Part shown: piece by piece, positions 9,494-17,686 of the stretch
Layout of the letters: the number at the start of each line of letters is the position of its first letter
Numbering within the stretch: the stretch's first letter is position 1
Origin: Treponema sp.
GTDB taxonomy: Bacteria; Spirochaetota; Spirochaetia; Treponematales; Treponemataceae
DNA: 35,016 bases
Assembly: GCA_017521105.1 (NCBI GenBank)
Contig: JAFXDY010000156.1
Span: 1 to 35,016 of the forward strand
Reading direction: 5' to 3'
The notes under the pieces: model-generated
What the model saw: the letters and a program-made list of their open reading frames with translations, nothing else
Databases searched by the model: none
What the model was told of the DNA's origin: nothing
Position numbers and translations under genes: made by a program

Positions 9494-10363
9494 TTAATCG
9501 TCAGTTTTTGTTGTACTTGTTACGTAGCTTTCAGCTTTAGAAAACTCATCAATTTTATTAATTCTTGTACGCCAATATTCAGCTTCACTTTTTGTTGTAT
9601 AAGGTCCAACTCTTACACGATAGAACAAGTTTCCTTTATTATCTTTGTAAGTAAAAATATCTGAAGGAATTCTATTTTCGTCAAGAATACTTCTTGCATT
9701 TTCAGCACCTTTCTTATTACTGTATGCAGCAACTTGAACCCAGTATTGAGTAATTAGTTTTGCAGGTTTTGGATTAGAAACTGCTACTTTTACATTAGCT
9801 TTAGAATCATTATTAACAGAAACTTTTGCAGCAGGTTGTTTTTTTGCAACAACTTTTTCTGCAGGCTGTTGTTTCCCAACAACTTTTACAGGCTTTTTAC
9901 TATCTTTTTCTATGGCTACATTATGATTAAATTCTGGCACATTTACAGTAATATTTATATTTTGAGGAGTAGGAACAATTTGTTCTTGAGTTTGAACAGC
10001 AGGAACTTCTTCCGCTTTTTGCTGAGTAGCTAAAAGTTCATTTTTAAGTTCAGTTTTTAATGCATTTAAGTCAATTGTTGTAGAACCATCTGAATTCGAT
10101 TTATTTAAGTCTAAAACTGTTGTGCTATCTGTAACCACTACAACTTCATCATTTGTTTTTATAAATCCATTTGTTTGTTGTGGCACAGGAACCTGAGTAC
10201 TTTGAGACTTCACATTTGATGATTTATTTGAATCATTATTATATGAATAGTAAGATGGAGTTTGATAATTTTTTGGAGAATAATTCAACCATGCAAAACC
10301 TAGAACAACTAGTAAAAATCCTCCAACTGCAGCTATTATCCATAATGTTTTTTTCTGTTCCAT
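9494..10363 (-). CDS. SPOR-domain envelope protein, single N-terminal membrane anchor
   Basis: 289 residues. A TM helix near residues 8-26 (LWIIAAVGGFLLVVLGFAWL) leaves a short cytoplasmic N-terminus and a long outside part. A Ser/Thr/Gln/Lys/Pro-rich linker (about 30-205) holds repeated QPA/EKVVAKK elements. The C-terminal SPOR domain (about 207-280) begins QYWVQVAAYSNKKGAENARS and includes FYRVRVGPYTTKSEAEYW. SPOR domains bind glycan strands stripped of stem peptides at division septa, so the protein probably acts in cell division or wall remodelling. A Shine-Dalgarno-like AAGGGGAT precedes the ATG at 10363. The gene faces the PorV-like gene across a shared terminator and appears monocistronic. 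Confidence 0.92.
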   Translation of the reverse strand: MEQKKTLWIIAAVGGFLLVVLGFAWLNYSPKNYQTPSYYSYNNDSNKSSNVKSQSTQVPVPQQTNGFIKTNDEVVVVTDSTTVLDLNKSNSDGSTTIDLNALKTELKNELLATQQKAEEVPAVQTQEQIVPTPQNINITVNVPEFNHNVAIEKDSKKPVKVVGKQQPAEKVVAKKQPAAKVSVNNDSKANVKVAVSNPKPAKLITQYWVQVAAYSNKKGAENARSILDENRIPSDIFTYKDNKGNLFYRVRVGPYTTKSEAEYWRTRINKIDEFSKAESYVTSTTKTDD

Positions 10364-10679
10364 AAAAATCCCCTTTTTTTTATGTTAAAAAATTGTTTAC
10401 TTACGTTAACTATCGGAAAAGGAAAAAAACACTTTAGTATTTTTAATTATTTTTTCCATGTACTTGGTACAAAAATTTGGCCAGAATGTTTTTTATAATT
10501 AACAATGTTGATCGTTTAAAAATTGATAATTTTTTCTGCAACACCAATTATCTTAAAAAATCAAAGGAACGGATAAAGCTTGCACAATCCCGACGATTCA
10601 TTAATGAAACAACACGACTAACTATGAACAGGCGCATGACACCGAAACATTTGTATCAATATCTTATTAGATCCAAACG
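10364..10679. other. 316-base gene-poor gap with one doubtful small ORF
   Basis: The first 100 bases are the upstream region of the SPOR gene, AT-rich, with an inverted repeat TGTAC-TTG-GTACA (near 10459-10471). From about 10560 to 10680 the composition shifts towards more C and G. An open frame of 73 codons (10477-10698, TTG start, or ATG at 10486) runs on the plus strand into the tail of the next gene. It has no Shine-Dalgarno, uses codons unlike its neighbours and resembles no family I know. It may be a gene remnant or a non-coding RNA. Confidence 0.4.
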
Positions 10680-10698
10680 CTACCAACCAAAATACTGA
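10477..10698 (+). CDS. Doubtful small basic protein of 73 residues
   Basis: The frame starts with TTG (an ATG follows three codons later at 10486) and encodes a basic peptide ending RRMTPKHLYQYLIRSKRYQP, then KY. It converges with, and overlaps by 19 bases, the EreA/ChaN-like lipoprotein gene. There is no ribosome binding site. Codons such as CGA, AGG, CGC and CCG stand out against the window's usual choice. I do not recognise it; chance ORF, relic or RNA gene are all possible. Confidence 0.2.
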   Translation: MARMFFIINNVDRLKIDNFFCNTNYLKKSKERIKLAQSRRFINETTRLTMNRRMTPKHLYQYLIRSKRYQPKY

Positions 10699-12260
10699 TA
10701 ATACTCAAAATCTATATCCAAAAAAGGATTTACTTTTTCTGCTTCATTTTGAAAAATTGTAGCTTTTTCCTTGTCGCCGGATTTTTCTGCACAGAAAGCC
10801 ATTTTTTGGTAAGCCAGTTTAATAATAGGTGAAGCATAGAATAAATCATTTCTAAACAACTTTTCCCATTCTTTCATAGCTTTTCGATAATCTTTTTTTT
10901 TATCTGAAGAAATTGCTTTTTCTGTCCTAAAATACGAAATCCAATATTGTGGCCAAATATCACGAGGATTTAAACTTTGTGCTTTTGCCAAATTATTTAA
11001 ATAAAAATCTAAATCATCATTAATATAATTTATTGCCTCTGAATGATTACAAACATACGAACTTATCCAATCTGTTAAATAAAAACTATAAAGTTCTAAA
11101 TCTTCTAAAACATAAGGCATATTAATTAATTCTTTGTTTTGTAAATTTTGTAATGCTATATATAATTGCTCGTTCGAATCAGTATAATCATAATCAAAAT
11201 CGTTTCTAAAATGATATTTTAAATAATAAATAGCAAACAACTGTTGTGATTTTTTTGACCAAATATCTATTTGTCTATCATTAGTCATTTTAGTATCTGA
11301 ACAAAGGGATATTAAAAAATTTAAAATTTCTTTTGTTGGTAGATAATAAATAGGAACTGTTTGAATCCAATTTTCATAGAGACAATAGTGATTAAAATCT
11401 CGTTCAGCATTTTCTGTTTTTAGTAATAATTCTATATTTTTTTCAGAAAGACTTTTACACTTTGCTTTATTTTCAAAGTCATTATTGTAATCATCATTAT
11501 AAATAACAGACTTTCTTTTATCTGTAGAATAAGGATAAAAATAATATGTAGAAAAATTATTTCCGTAATGATTATCAAGATAATATCCTAATCTGAGCCA
11601 ATAAGGGTCTTTGGAATCAGAATCCCAAATTTCAGATTTTTTTAACCCATGTGCATCACCATAAAAAATTATAGCTTTAGAATTTGTATTATCCATTGTC
11701 TCAATAATTTTTTCTTGAATATACTTATCACGAATATTATTTGTAAGAGTATCATCTTTCCATTCTTCTTCAGTAAAAACTAATCCAGTTTCAGGCCAAA
11801 CAACTATAATAGGATCTTCTTTATGATTTTTATTAATTTCTATAATCTCATCATAAAGAATAATATCTTCAAAGTTATAACCAAAATGCCCCCATATTGG
11901 ATATATTTTCCCTTTGAATTTTTCTGGTTCTGAGATGTAATTATCATCATCTCCTTCTAAAAATAAATATCTAACGCCTGCATCATAAAATTTTTTGAGG
12001 TTTTCTGTTAAGAAAAAAGTAGGTACAGCTCCGTTATGATTATTTCCAAGAAAAATAATTTTTTTAGTTTGAATATCTTGCACAACTTGTACTGCTGCAT
12101 CTTTTTCATTTCGTAAATCAAATTTTGTTTTACAAGAAATTATCAAAAAGAGAAAACTAAATACTACGAAAAAATAAAACTTTTTATTACTTTTGATCAT
12201 AACTTTTCTTTGCATAATTAAATTCAGCATATTTTTATTAATTCGATTATTTAAAGCCAT
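10680..12260 (-). CDS. Lipoprotein of the erythromycin-esterase / ChaN / TraB-like superfamily
   Basis: 526 residues. A lipoprotein signal ends at FLIISC (Cys at residue 43 from the first ATG). Three motifs match the EreA/ChaN/Tiki-type fold: IIFLGNNHNG (near 72), YLFLEGDD (near 97) and IIFYGDAHG (near 200); their His and acidic residues form the active or metal/heme site in known members. The C-terminal half is helical, TPR-like, and ends with aromatic residues. The ATG at 12260 has AGGA upstream and overlaps the 3' end of a decayed upstream ORF by 14 bases, as in coupled genes. An internal ATG at 12200 would give a more usual 23-residue lipoprotein signal (MIKSNKKF...). Substrate unknown; heme binding, esterase or peptidase activity are all possible. 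Confidence 0.75.
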   Translation of the reverse strand: MALNNRINKNMLNLIMQRKVMIKSNKKFYFFVVFSFLFLIISCKTKFDLRNEKDAAVQVVQDIQTKKIIFLGNNHNGAVPTFFLTENLKKFYDAGVRYLFLEGDDDNYISEPEKFKGKIYPIWGHFGYNFEDIILYDEIIEINKNHKEDPIIVVWPETGLVFTEEEWKDDTLTNNIRDKYIQEKIIETMDNTNSKAIIFYGDAHGLKKSEIWDSDSKDPYWLRLGYYLDNHYGNNFSTYYFYPYSTDKRKSVIYNDDYNNDFENKAKCKSLSEKNIELLLKTENAERDFNHYCLYENWIQTVPIYYLPTKEILNFLISLCSDTKMTNDRQIDIWSKKSQQLFAIYYLKYHFRNDFDYDYTDSNEQLYIALQNLQNKELINMPYVLEDLELYSFYLTDWISSYVCNHSEAINYINDDLDFYLNNLAKAQSLNPRDIWPQYWISYFRTEKAISSDKKKDYRKAMKEWEKLFRNDLFYASPIIKLAYQKMAFCAEKSGDKEKATIFQNEAEKVNPFLDIDFEYYQYFGW

Positions 12261-12569
12261 ACAATCCTGTTAGAATCGCAAGTTGCCCTTTAATAGCTTC
12301 ACATTTTCCCTTCGAAAAACCAAGTAATGTATTTTCAATTTTATTTCTAAATACATTAAAAGAAAAATAATTATTTTCTTCAATACATTTTGTATAGAAA
12401 TCGCCAAATATTTTAAGTTGTTTTTTTATATTCTAGATAGTCATTTTCACTTGTTACAACGCATACTGTTGTTAATTTAATAATGTTTCACCACCATTAA
12501 AATCAATTTGAATATTTTTTGTACACAATACTGTAATTTATCTTGATAAAAATACCCATAATCTAACAT
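12247..12569 (-). pseudogene. Small decayed gene (about 107 codons) broken by three single-base indels in A-runs
   Basis: From the minus-strand ATG at 12569 the frame reads MLDYGYFYQDKLQYCVQK, then fails. Adding one A in the A-run near 12515 continues NIQIDFNGGETLL. Adding one A near 12477 continues KLTTVCVVTSENDYLEYKK. Removing one A from the A7 run at 12421-12427 continues QLKIFGDFYTKCIEENNYFS and so on to GQLAILTGLYGFK and a stop at 12247. The corrected length is exactly 107 codons plus stop. AAAGAGAAAG precedes the ATG. Its end overlaps the start of the downstream lipoprotein gene by 14 bases, so the two were probably an operon. I do not recognise the family. All three breaks are in A-runs, so sequencing error is an alternative to decay. 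Confidence 0.55.
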
Positions 12570-12732
12570 TTTTACACTTTCTCTTTAAGATATCAAACTT
12601 ATAACAGCAATATATTAAAATTTAGTCATAAAAATTTAATTTCCTACTAGTTGAATAGAAAGAAGTTTTTCATTAAAATGGTAGGACATTATAGTTTATT
12701 TTTGAAAATTATTTAAATAAAGAGGTAACAAT
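12570..12732 (+). promoter_or_regulatory. fusA promoter and leader
   Basis: A -35 box TTGAAT (12651-12656) and a -10 box TAAAAT (12674-12679) are separated by exactly 17 bases and would start transcription near 12686. The leader is then about 47 bases and ends with the Shine-Dalgarno AAAGAGGT before the ATG. A 6-bp inverted repeat (TCCTAC ... GTAGGA) brackets the promoter; its meaning is unclear. Confidence 0.6.
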
Positions 12733-14838
12733 ATGGCTTTTGATATTTCAAAAATGAGAAATATCGGTATCAGTGCCCACATTGACTCGGGAAAAACTAC
12801 AACTTCAGAACGTATTTTGTTCTACTGTAACAAAATTCACGCAATTCACGAAGTTCGTGGTAAAGACGGTGTTGGTGCTGTTATGGACAACATGGAATTG
12901 GAACGTGAACGTGGTATCACAATCCAATCAGCTGCAACACAAGTTCAGTGGAAAGACACAACAATTAACTTAATTGACACTCCAGGACACGTTGACTTTA
13001 CAGTTGAAGTAGAACGTTCTCTTCGCGTTCTTGACGGTGCTATTATGATTCTTTGTGCCGTAGCTGGTGTTCAATCTCAATCAATTACTGTAGACCGTCA
13101 GCTTAAACGTTATCATGTACCTCGTGTAGCTTTCGTTAACAAATGTGACCGCCAAGGTGCAAACCCAGTTCGCGTACGCATGCAACTCCGTGAAAAATTA
13201 GGATTAAATGCATACATGATGGAACTTCCTATTGGTTTGGAAGACAAACTCGAAGGTGTAGTAGACTTAATTTCTATGAAAGCTATTTACTTCGAAGGTG
13301 ATTCTGGTGTTGATTTACGTTATGCAGAAATTCCAGCTCACATGGTTGAAGAATGTAAAAAATTCCGTAAAGAATTAATTGAAGCAGCTATCAACTTTGA
13401 TGATGAATTGATGGAAGATGCAATGATGGATGAAGAAAACGATTACGTTAATCTTGATCAAGACAAAATCATCGCAGCTATCCGTAAAGGTACACTTGCT
13501 GAACAATTCGTTGGTGTATTCTGTGGTTCTGCTCACGTTAACAAAGGTATTCAACCACTTTTGGATGCTGTTGTTCGCTATTTACCAGCTCCAAACGAAG
13601 TAGAAAACGTAGCTCTTGATATCGACCACAACGAAGCAGAAGTTACACTTGAATCTGTAGATAACAAACCTTGTGTTGCTTTGGCATTCAAACTTGACGA
13701 TGGTCAATATGGACAGCTTACATATACACGTGTTTACCAAGGTAAAATCAAAAAAGGTGAAGAACTTTACAACACTCGTTCTAAAAAACGTTTCAAGGTT
13801 GGACGTCTTGTACGTATGAACTCTGCTGCAATGGAAGATATTAACGAAGGTTGTGCAGGTGATATCGTAGCTTTATTCGGTGTTGACTGTGCTTCTGGAG
13901 ATACATTCTGTAGCGAAGGTACAAACTACTCAATGGCTTCTATGTACGTTCCAGAACCTGTAATTTCTTTGTCTATTACACCAAAAGACAAACAAGCTGC
14001 TATGCAAATGGCAAAAGCTCTTAACCGCTTCGTAAAAGAAGACCCAACATTCCGTGTATTTACAGACCCAGAATCTAACGAAACAATTATTCGTGGTATG
14101 GGTGAATTACACCTTGAAGTTTATGTTGAACGTATGAAACGTGAATACAACTGTGAAGTAACAACTGGTGCTCCACAAGTTGCTTACCGCGAATCAATCA
14201 CAACACAAGGTGACTTCAACTACACACATAAAAAACAATCTGGTGGTTCGGGACAATACGGTCGTGTTGCCGGATTTATGGAACCAATTACAGAAAAAGA
14301 TTACGAATTTGTTGACTCTATCAAAGGTGGTGCTATTCCTAACGAATTTATCCCATCTTGTGATAAAGGTTTCCAAAAAGCAATGAAAGAAGGTTCTTTG
14401 ATTGGTGCTCCTATTGTTGGTGTTAAGATGACTATTAATGATGGTCAATCTCACCCTGTAGACTCTAACGATAACGCATTCCAAATTGCTGCTATTGGTG
14501 CTTTCCGTGAAGGTTATGCAAAAGCTAAACCAGTTATTCTTGAACCAGTTATGAAAGTTCAAATGACAGCTCCAACTGAATTCCAAGGTAACTTGTTCGG
14601 TTTGATTAACCAACGCCGTGGTGTAATTGTTGATTCAACAGATGAAAACAATTCTTCTACAGTAAACGCTGAAGTTCCACTTTCAGAAATGTTCGGATTC
14701 TCTACAATCTTGCGTTCTTCTACACAAGGTAAAGGTGAATTCACAATGGAATTCTTAAAATACGGAAAAGTTCCTAACACAATTGCAGATGAATTGATTG
14801 CTAAATATAAAGCAGAAAAAGAAGCTGCAAAAAAATAG
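12733..14838 (+). CDS. fusA: Elongation factor G, spirochaete/mitochondrial-like EF-G1 type
   Basis: 701 residues, the normal full length. GTPase motifs are intact: AHIDSGKT (15-22), RGITIQSA (60-67), DTPGHVDF (82-89) and NKCD (136-139). Domains II-V follow, with the usual GELHLEV and the domain IV stretch near GGSGQYGRV. The P-loop has Ser where classical EF-G has Ala (AHIDAGKT), a mark of the mitochondrial EF-G1-like clade found in spirochaetes and planctomycetes. In that clade one EF-G is known to specialise in translocation and a second in ribosome recycling, so a second EF-G gene would be expected elsewhere (inference). The codon choice is that of a highly expressed gene. A good AAAGAGGT site precedes the start. 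Confidence 0.97.
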   Translation: MAFDISKMRNIGISAHIDSGKTTTSERILFYCNKIHAIHEVRGKDGVGAVMDNMELERERGITIQSAATQVQWKDTTINLIDTPGHVDFTVEVERSLRVLDGAIMILCAVAGVQSQSITVDRQLKRYHVPRVAFVNKCDRQGANPVRVRMQLREKLGLNAYMMELPIGLEDKLEGVVDLISMKAIYFEGDSGVDLRYAEIPAHMVEECKKFRKELIEAAINFDDELMEDAMMDEENDYVNLDQDKIIAAIRKGTLAEQFVGVFCGSAHVNKGIQPLLDAVVRYLPAPNEVENVALDIDHNEAEVTLESVDNKPCVALAFKLDDGQYGQLTYTRVYQGKIKKGEELYNTRSKKRFKVGRLVRMNSAAMEDINEGCAGDIVALFGVDCASGDTFCSEGTNYSMASMYVPEPVISLSITPKDKQAAMQMAKALNRFVKEDPTFRVFTDPESNETIIRGMGELHLEVYVERMKREYNCEVTTGAPQVAYRESITTQGDFNYTHKKQSGGSGQYGRVAGFMEPITEKDYEFVDSIKGGAIPNEFIPSCDKGFQKAMKEGSLIGAPIVGVKMTINDGQSHPVDSNDNAFQIAAIGAFREGYAKAKPVILEPVMKVQMTAPTEFQGNLFGLINQRRGVIVDSTDENNSSTVNAEVPLSEMFGFSTILRSSTQGKGEFTMEFLKYGKVPNTIADELIAKYKAEKEAAKK

Positions 14839-14846
14839 CAAAATAA

Positions 14847-14906
14847 GAGTTTGCATGTTATAATTAATATGTAAACTCTGAAGGGAGTTGTTTTTAAGCT
14901 CCCTTC
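14847..14906 (+). other. Two tandem hairpins between fusA and the P-loop ATPase gene
   Basis: Hairpin 1 is GAGTTTGCAT (14847-14856) with ATGTAAACTC (14869-14878), one G-T pair. Hairpin 2 is GAAGGGAG (14880-14887) with CTCCCTTC (14899-14906), perfect. Neither is followed by a good T-run, and the next gene's AAGGAA site begins 9 bases after hairpin 2. This looks like an intercistronic processing or attenuation structure rather than a full terminator. Confidence 0.55.
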
Positions 14907-14926
14907 TTAATTATAAGGAAACAATT

Positions 14927-15583
14927 ATGGATAAGAAAGATTTAATCCCACATAGCCCAGTTCGTTATTTTGATGCAACAAATGCTGCTCTTAAAGCAGG
15001 AGAAATGGGGCTTATTACAGCTAAAAAAGGTTTAGGAAAAACATCAATCTTAGTTCAATTCGGAATTGATTCTCTTTTGAACGACAAAGGTCTTGTACAT
15101 GTTTCTTTTGACCAACAATCATCAAACGTAATTGCTTGGTATTCAAGTGTTATGGCTGAAATTTCAAAGAAAAAGAATTTCAACATTGATGATGTAAACG
15201 AAGAAATCGTAAAACACCGTACAATCTTAAACTTTAACCAAGAAACTTTCACATTGCCAAAAGTTGTAAATACTTTAAAAGCACTAAAAGAAGGTGGAAT
15301 TAACATTGCAACAATCGTTGTTGATGGTCTTGATATGGCTAAAGTAGAAAAAGCTGACTTAGATTGCTTTGCTTCATTTGTAAAAGCAGAAAATATGACA
15401 GCTTGGTTCAGTTACACAAACGAAGCTGACACACTTGATGCTACATTACCAGCAGACAAATTAGATGCATTTGCATCTGTTGCACACCTTGCTGCAGAAG
15501 GAAACGGCTTAGCTCTTACAGTTCTTAAAAACGGTAATGGTAAAGTTGCTCTTGATGCAAAAACATTACTTATGTCTAAATAA
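14927..15583 (+). CDS. RecA/KaiC-like P-loop ATPase, conserved spirochaete-type protein
   Basis: 218 residues from the ATG at 14927, chosen because AAGGAA sits 6 bases upstream; a longer frame begins with TTG at 14888 inside a hairpin and is unlikely. Walker A is AKKGLGKTS (32-40) and Walker B is IVVDG with Asp 133. The layout of strand-loop-helix units around them fits the RecA/KaiC-type ATPase fold without extra domains. There is no signal peptide or TM helix, so it is cytosolic. Codon choice is like that of fusA, suggesting high expression, and it lies 88 bases downstream of fusA on the same strand. The biological role is unknown. A terminator follows. Confidence 0.8.
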   Translation: MDKKDLIPHSPVRYFDATNAALKAGEMGLITAKKGLGKTSILVQFGIDSLLNDKGLVHVSFDQQSSNVIAWYSSVMAEISKKKNFNIDDVNEEIVKHRTILNFNQETFTLPKVVNTLKALKEGGINIATIVVDGLDMAKVEKADLDCFASFVKAENMTAWFSYTNEADTLDATLPADKLDAFASVAHLAAEGNGLALTVLKNGNGKVALDAKTLLMSK

Positions 15584-15604
15584 TTTAGAATATATGTAGA
15601 TTTT

Positions 15605-15640
15605 AAACACCCAATTTTTCCTAAAGTTGGGTGTTTTTTT
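15605..15640 (+). terminator. Rho-independent terminator after the P-loop ATPase gene
   Basis: Stem AAACACCCAA (15605-15614) pairs with TTGGGTGTTT (15627-15636), followed by a continuous T-run to 15640. It lies 22 bases after the stop and probably ends the fusA-ATPase transcript. Confidence 0.92.
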
Positions 15641-15659
15641 ATAAACAAGGGAGATTATC

Positions 15660-16106
15660 ATGATAAAAAAAATATTAAAAATAATTTGCTTGGTAGGTTT
15701 TATCTCATTATTATCAAGTTGTATATTTGCTTACACTAATGAAGACATTGATAGATATTATTCTGTTAGTATAGAAAACGATTCTATTTCTACCATTAGG
15801 AATTGGTATTTGGTTGATACAAACACAAACAACCTATATGGTCGTGAAGATGTATACTCTACAGTATACGCAAATGACACTGATAGTTTAAAATTCAAAT
15901 CAAACAAAAATTATAAGTGCTACATTTATTTTGATAGCAAAAATTATTTCGAAATACCTGAAAAGTTTTATTTAAATAAAAATATAATCATCCGTATTAC
16001 TGGTTCAAGATGGAATCCTGAATATAGTATATCAAAAGACTATTCTAGAAGTGCTATAACTACAAACAATATAACAGTTGAAACTGCAGTACAAAAAAAT
16101 AAGTAA
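15660..16106 (+). CDS. Small predicted lipoprotein, function unknown
   Basis: 148 residues. The N-terminus MIKKILKIICLVGFISLLSS is a lipoprotein signal with the lipobox LSSC (Cys 21). The mature part is rich in Asn, Tyr, Ser and Asp and looks all-beta (NWYLVDTNTNNLYG; NKNIIIRITGSRWNPEYS). AAGGGAG precedes the ATG at good spacing, which supports translation. The gene lies alone between two terminators. Composition is ordinary for the window apart from the high Asn content. No family recognised; a surface or periplasmic lipoprotein is all that can be said. Confidence 0.75.
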   Translation: MIKKILKIICLVGFISLLSSCIFAYTNEDIDRYYSVSIENDSISTIRNWYLVDTNTNNLYGREDVYSTVYANDTDSLKFKSNKNYKCYIYFDSKNYFEIPEKFYLNKNIIIRITGSRWNPEYSISKDYSRSAITTNNITVETAVQKNK

Positions 16107-16161
16107 ATAAAAAGATGTACGTATAAAACATACCGTCATACAGATTTATTTCTGCATCTGT

Positions 16162-16236
16162 AATACGTCGAGACAAGGCACGCTTCGCTCAAGGCCTTGA
16201 CTCGTCCGTTTTTAGGGTTTGTAATAAACCCTAAAT
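16162..16236. repeat. Dispersed hairpin repeat, copy A (75 bases)
   Basis: This matches copy B at 24387-24461 at 69 of 75 positions. It has two hairpins. The first pairs CGAG-A-CAAGGC with GCCTTG-A-CTCG around the loop ACGCTTCGCTCAAG. The second is AGGGTTT-GTAAT-AAACCCT. It sits between two convergent genes and holds no ORF. It is much richer in G and C than its flanks. A REP-like or small mobile hairpin family is the simplest reading. Confidence 0.85.
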
Positions 16237-16281
16237 AAAAAAAAATGACATTCCAAAAAAATTGGAATGTCATTTTTTTTT
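16237..16281. terminator. Bidirectional terminator between the lipoprotein and membrane-protein genes
   Basis: A perfect 11-bp stem, ATGACATTCCA (16245-16255) with TGGAATGTCAT (16263-16273), is flanked by an A-run and a T-run. It can serve both converging genes. Confidence 0.93.
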
Positions 16282-17089
16282 ATTCTTGCAAATTTTGCCC
16301 ATCTTTCCAAGGGAACAAGAAACTTCTAAATGTTCTAGGACCTAAAGTTTCTCTATCTTCATAAATTAATTCTTCCCAAGGAATATTTTTTCTTTCTTTT
16401 TTTGTTTTTAGTTCTGGATGTTCTTCCAAATAATCATATTTATATAATCTTAATCTTAAAGCGTTTGTACATGAAATTAAAATTCCAGACATAGAAGGAA
16501 TTAAACCAATAAAGAAAATGGAAAGCAAGAATAAAACAAAATTATACAAAGCCATCATAATTGTAAATCCTGTATTATCAAAGAAAACAATAAAACTTTT
16601 CTTTAAGCATTTCTTCAAACCATTTTTCATTAATGAGCGGAATGGAATGAACCACTGCAAAGACAAAAGCACAAAAATATCAACCCAAAGAATAATAGCA
16701 CCAACAAAAGCATAAGGAATTGATTTGTTTTGAATAAAATAAAAACGGAAGCAGAAAATTGAAAGCATTATAAAAAGAGAAAGTAAAAAACCAAAAATCG
16801 TTGCATCTTTTAATACTTTTGGAATATTTTTAAAATAATCTAAAAGATGTATACCTTCAAAATTTGCAATTTTAGCTGCTAAATCGCCAAACGCAAATAC
16901 CAAAATTGAAAAAATTATACAAGTTATAGGAAAAGAAACATAAATTAAGTAAAGATGAACTCGCATTGCATAAAGATTTAAATATACAAGTCCAAATCCA
17001 ACAAATAAAAAAATAAGGTTTGTTACAACCACAGAAAGAAGGTTATCCCACCCATCGCAAAAATTTTTCTTAATAATAAATCCAAACAT
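16280..17089 (-). CDS. Polytopic membrane protein, function unknown
   Basis: 269 residues from the ATG at 17089 (MFGFIIKKNFCDGWDNLLS); an upstream TTG at 17125 would only add 12 residues without a ribosome site. Five to six hydrophobic helices are visible, for example LLSVVVTNLIFLFVGFGLVY, FPITCIIFSILVFAFG, IFGFLLSLFIMLSIFCF, AIILWVDIFVLLSLQWF and MALYNFVLFLLSIFFIG. The C-terminal 55 residues are charged and probably cytoplasmic, ending with FPWKDGQNLQE. The general layout recalls small DUF624/YesL-like proteins, but I would not assign it. It is divergent from the marR gene 79 bases away, which may reflect shared control. Function unknown. Confidence 0.72.
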   Translation of the reverse strand: MFGFIIKKNFCDGWDNLLSVVVTNLIFLFVGFGLVYLNLYAMRVHLYLIYVSFPITCIIFSILVFAFGDLAAKIANFEGIHLLDYFKNIPKVLKDATIFGFLLSLFIMLSIFCFRFYFIQNKSIPYAFVGAIILWVDIFVLLSLQWFIPFRSLMKNGLKKCLKKSFIVFFDNTGFTIMMALYNFVLFLLSIFFIGLIPSMSGILISCTNALRLRLYKYDYLEEHPELKTKKERKNIPWEELIYEDRETLGPRTFRSFLFPWKDGQNLQE

Positions 17090-17168
17090 ACTATATAATT
17101 TAACAATTATTATAAAAATAAACAATGAATTTTAGACATGTTTTTTATTTTAGTGTAATATATAGGAT

Positions 17169-17603
17169 ATGGACAAAATGATAAACAATAGCATTTCTTC
17201 AATTAGCCAACTTCATACCCTAACAGCAGATTTTTTAATTGATGAATTGGCAAAAAAGGGACTTTCTAACATTGCATCTTCTCATGGCAATATTCTTTTT
17301 CAATTAAGTAAAGTTGAAAGTCTTTCTATGGGTGAACTTGCACAAAAAATTAACAGAGACAAATCTACAACAACAGTTTTAATCAGAAAATTAATAAAAG
17401 AAAATCTTGTAACTGAATGCATAAATGAAAATGACAAAAGAAATAAAAAAATATCATTAACAGAAAAAGGAAAAGAATATACATCAATCACTTCTGAAAT
17501 CTCTACTTCTCTACTCCAAAAGTTTTACAATGGTTTTTCTGATGAAGAAAAAATCCAATTTGCCACTTTTTTGGAAAGGATTAAAAATAATTTTTTAAAA
17601 TAG
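17169..17603 (+). CDS. MarR-family transcriptional regulator
   Basis: 144 residues. The winged helix-turn-helix spans about 50-110: LSMGELAQKINRDKSTTTVL with the wing ECINENDKRNKKISLTEKGK. Helices on both sides form the dimer interface. AGGAT precedes the ATG at 17169. The gene lies 83 bases upstream of the BMP-type ABC importer operon, in the same direction, and the gap contains two copies of a 14-base palindrome, so it most likely controls that operon and perhaps itself. MarR proteins are usually repressors released by small ligands; here the ligand may be the imported nucleoside or a derivative (inference). Confidence 0.92.
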   Translation: MDKMINNSISSISQLHTLTADFLIDELAKKGLSNIASSHGNILFQLSKVESLSMGELAQKINRDKSTTTVLIRKLIKENLVTECINENDKRNKKISLTEKGKEYTSITSEISTSLLQKFYNGFSDEEKIQFATFLERIKNNFLK

Positions 17604-17613
17604 CTAAACAGTA

Positions 17614-17665
17614 TTGACAATAGTTTTATATAAAAGTATTTTAATATAATAGTTTTATATAAAAC
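17614..17665 (+). promoter_or_regulatory. Importer promoter with twin palindromic operator candidates
   Basis: TTGACA (17614-17619) is a perfect -35 box; at 17-base spacing lies TATTTT (17637-17642), a weaker -10. GTTTTATATAAAAC (17652-17665) is a perfect 14-base palindrome, and GTTTTATATAAAAG (17623-17636) is the same with one change. The first copy lies in the spacer and the second just past the -10, 29 bases apart. This fits repression by the adjacent MarR-type protein, which is an inference from position. Confidence 0.6.
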
Positions 17666-17686
17666 AAAATTACTAGGGAGAAAAAA

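Noticed and set aside
14194-14613. A 139-codon minus-strand frame inside fusA
   Set aside because: It is fully antisense to conserved EF-G domain IV coding sequence, and its product looks like reversed codon bias, not a protein.
16162-16281. Possible riboswitch or transfer RNA in the structured strip after the small lipoprotein gene
   Set aside because: No cloverleaf or known riboswitch core can be drawn. The structure is explained by the dispersed repeat plus an ordinary terminator.
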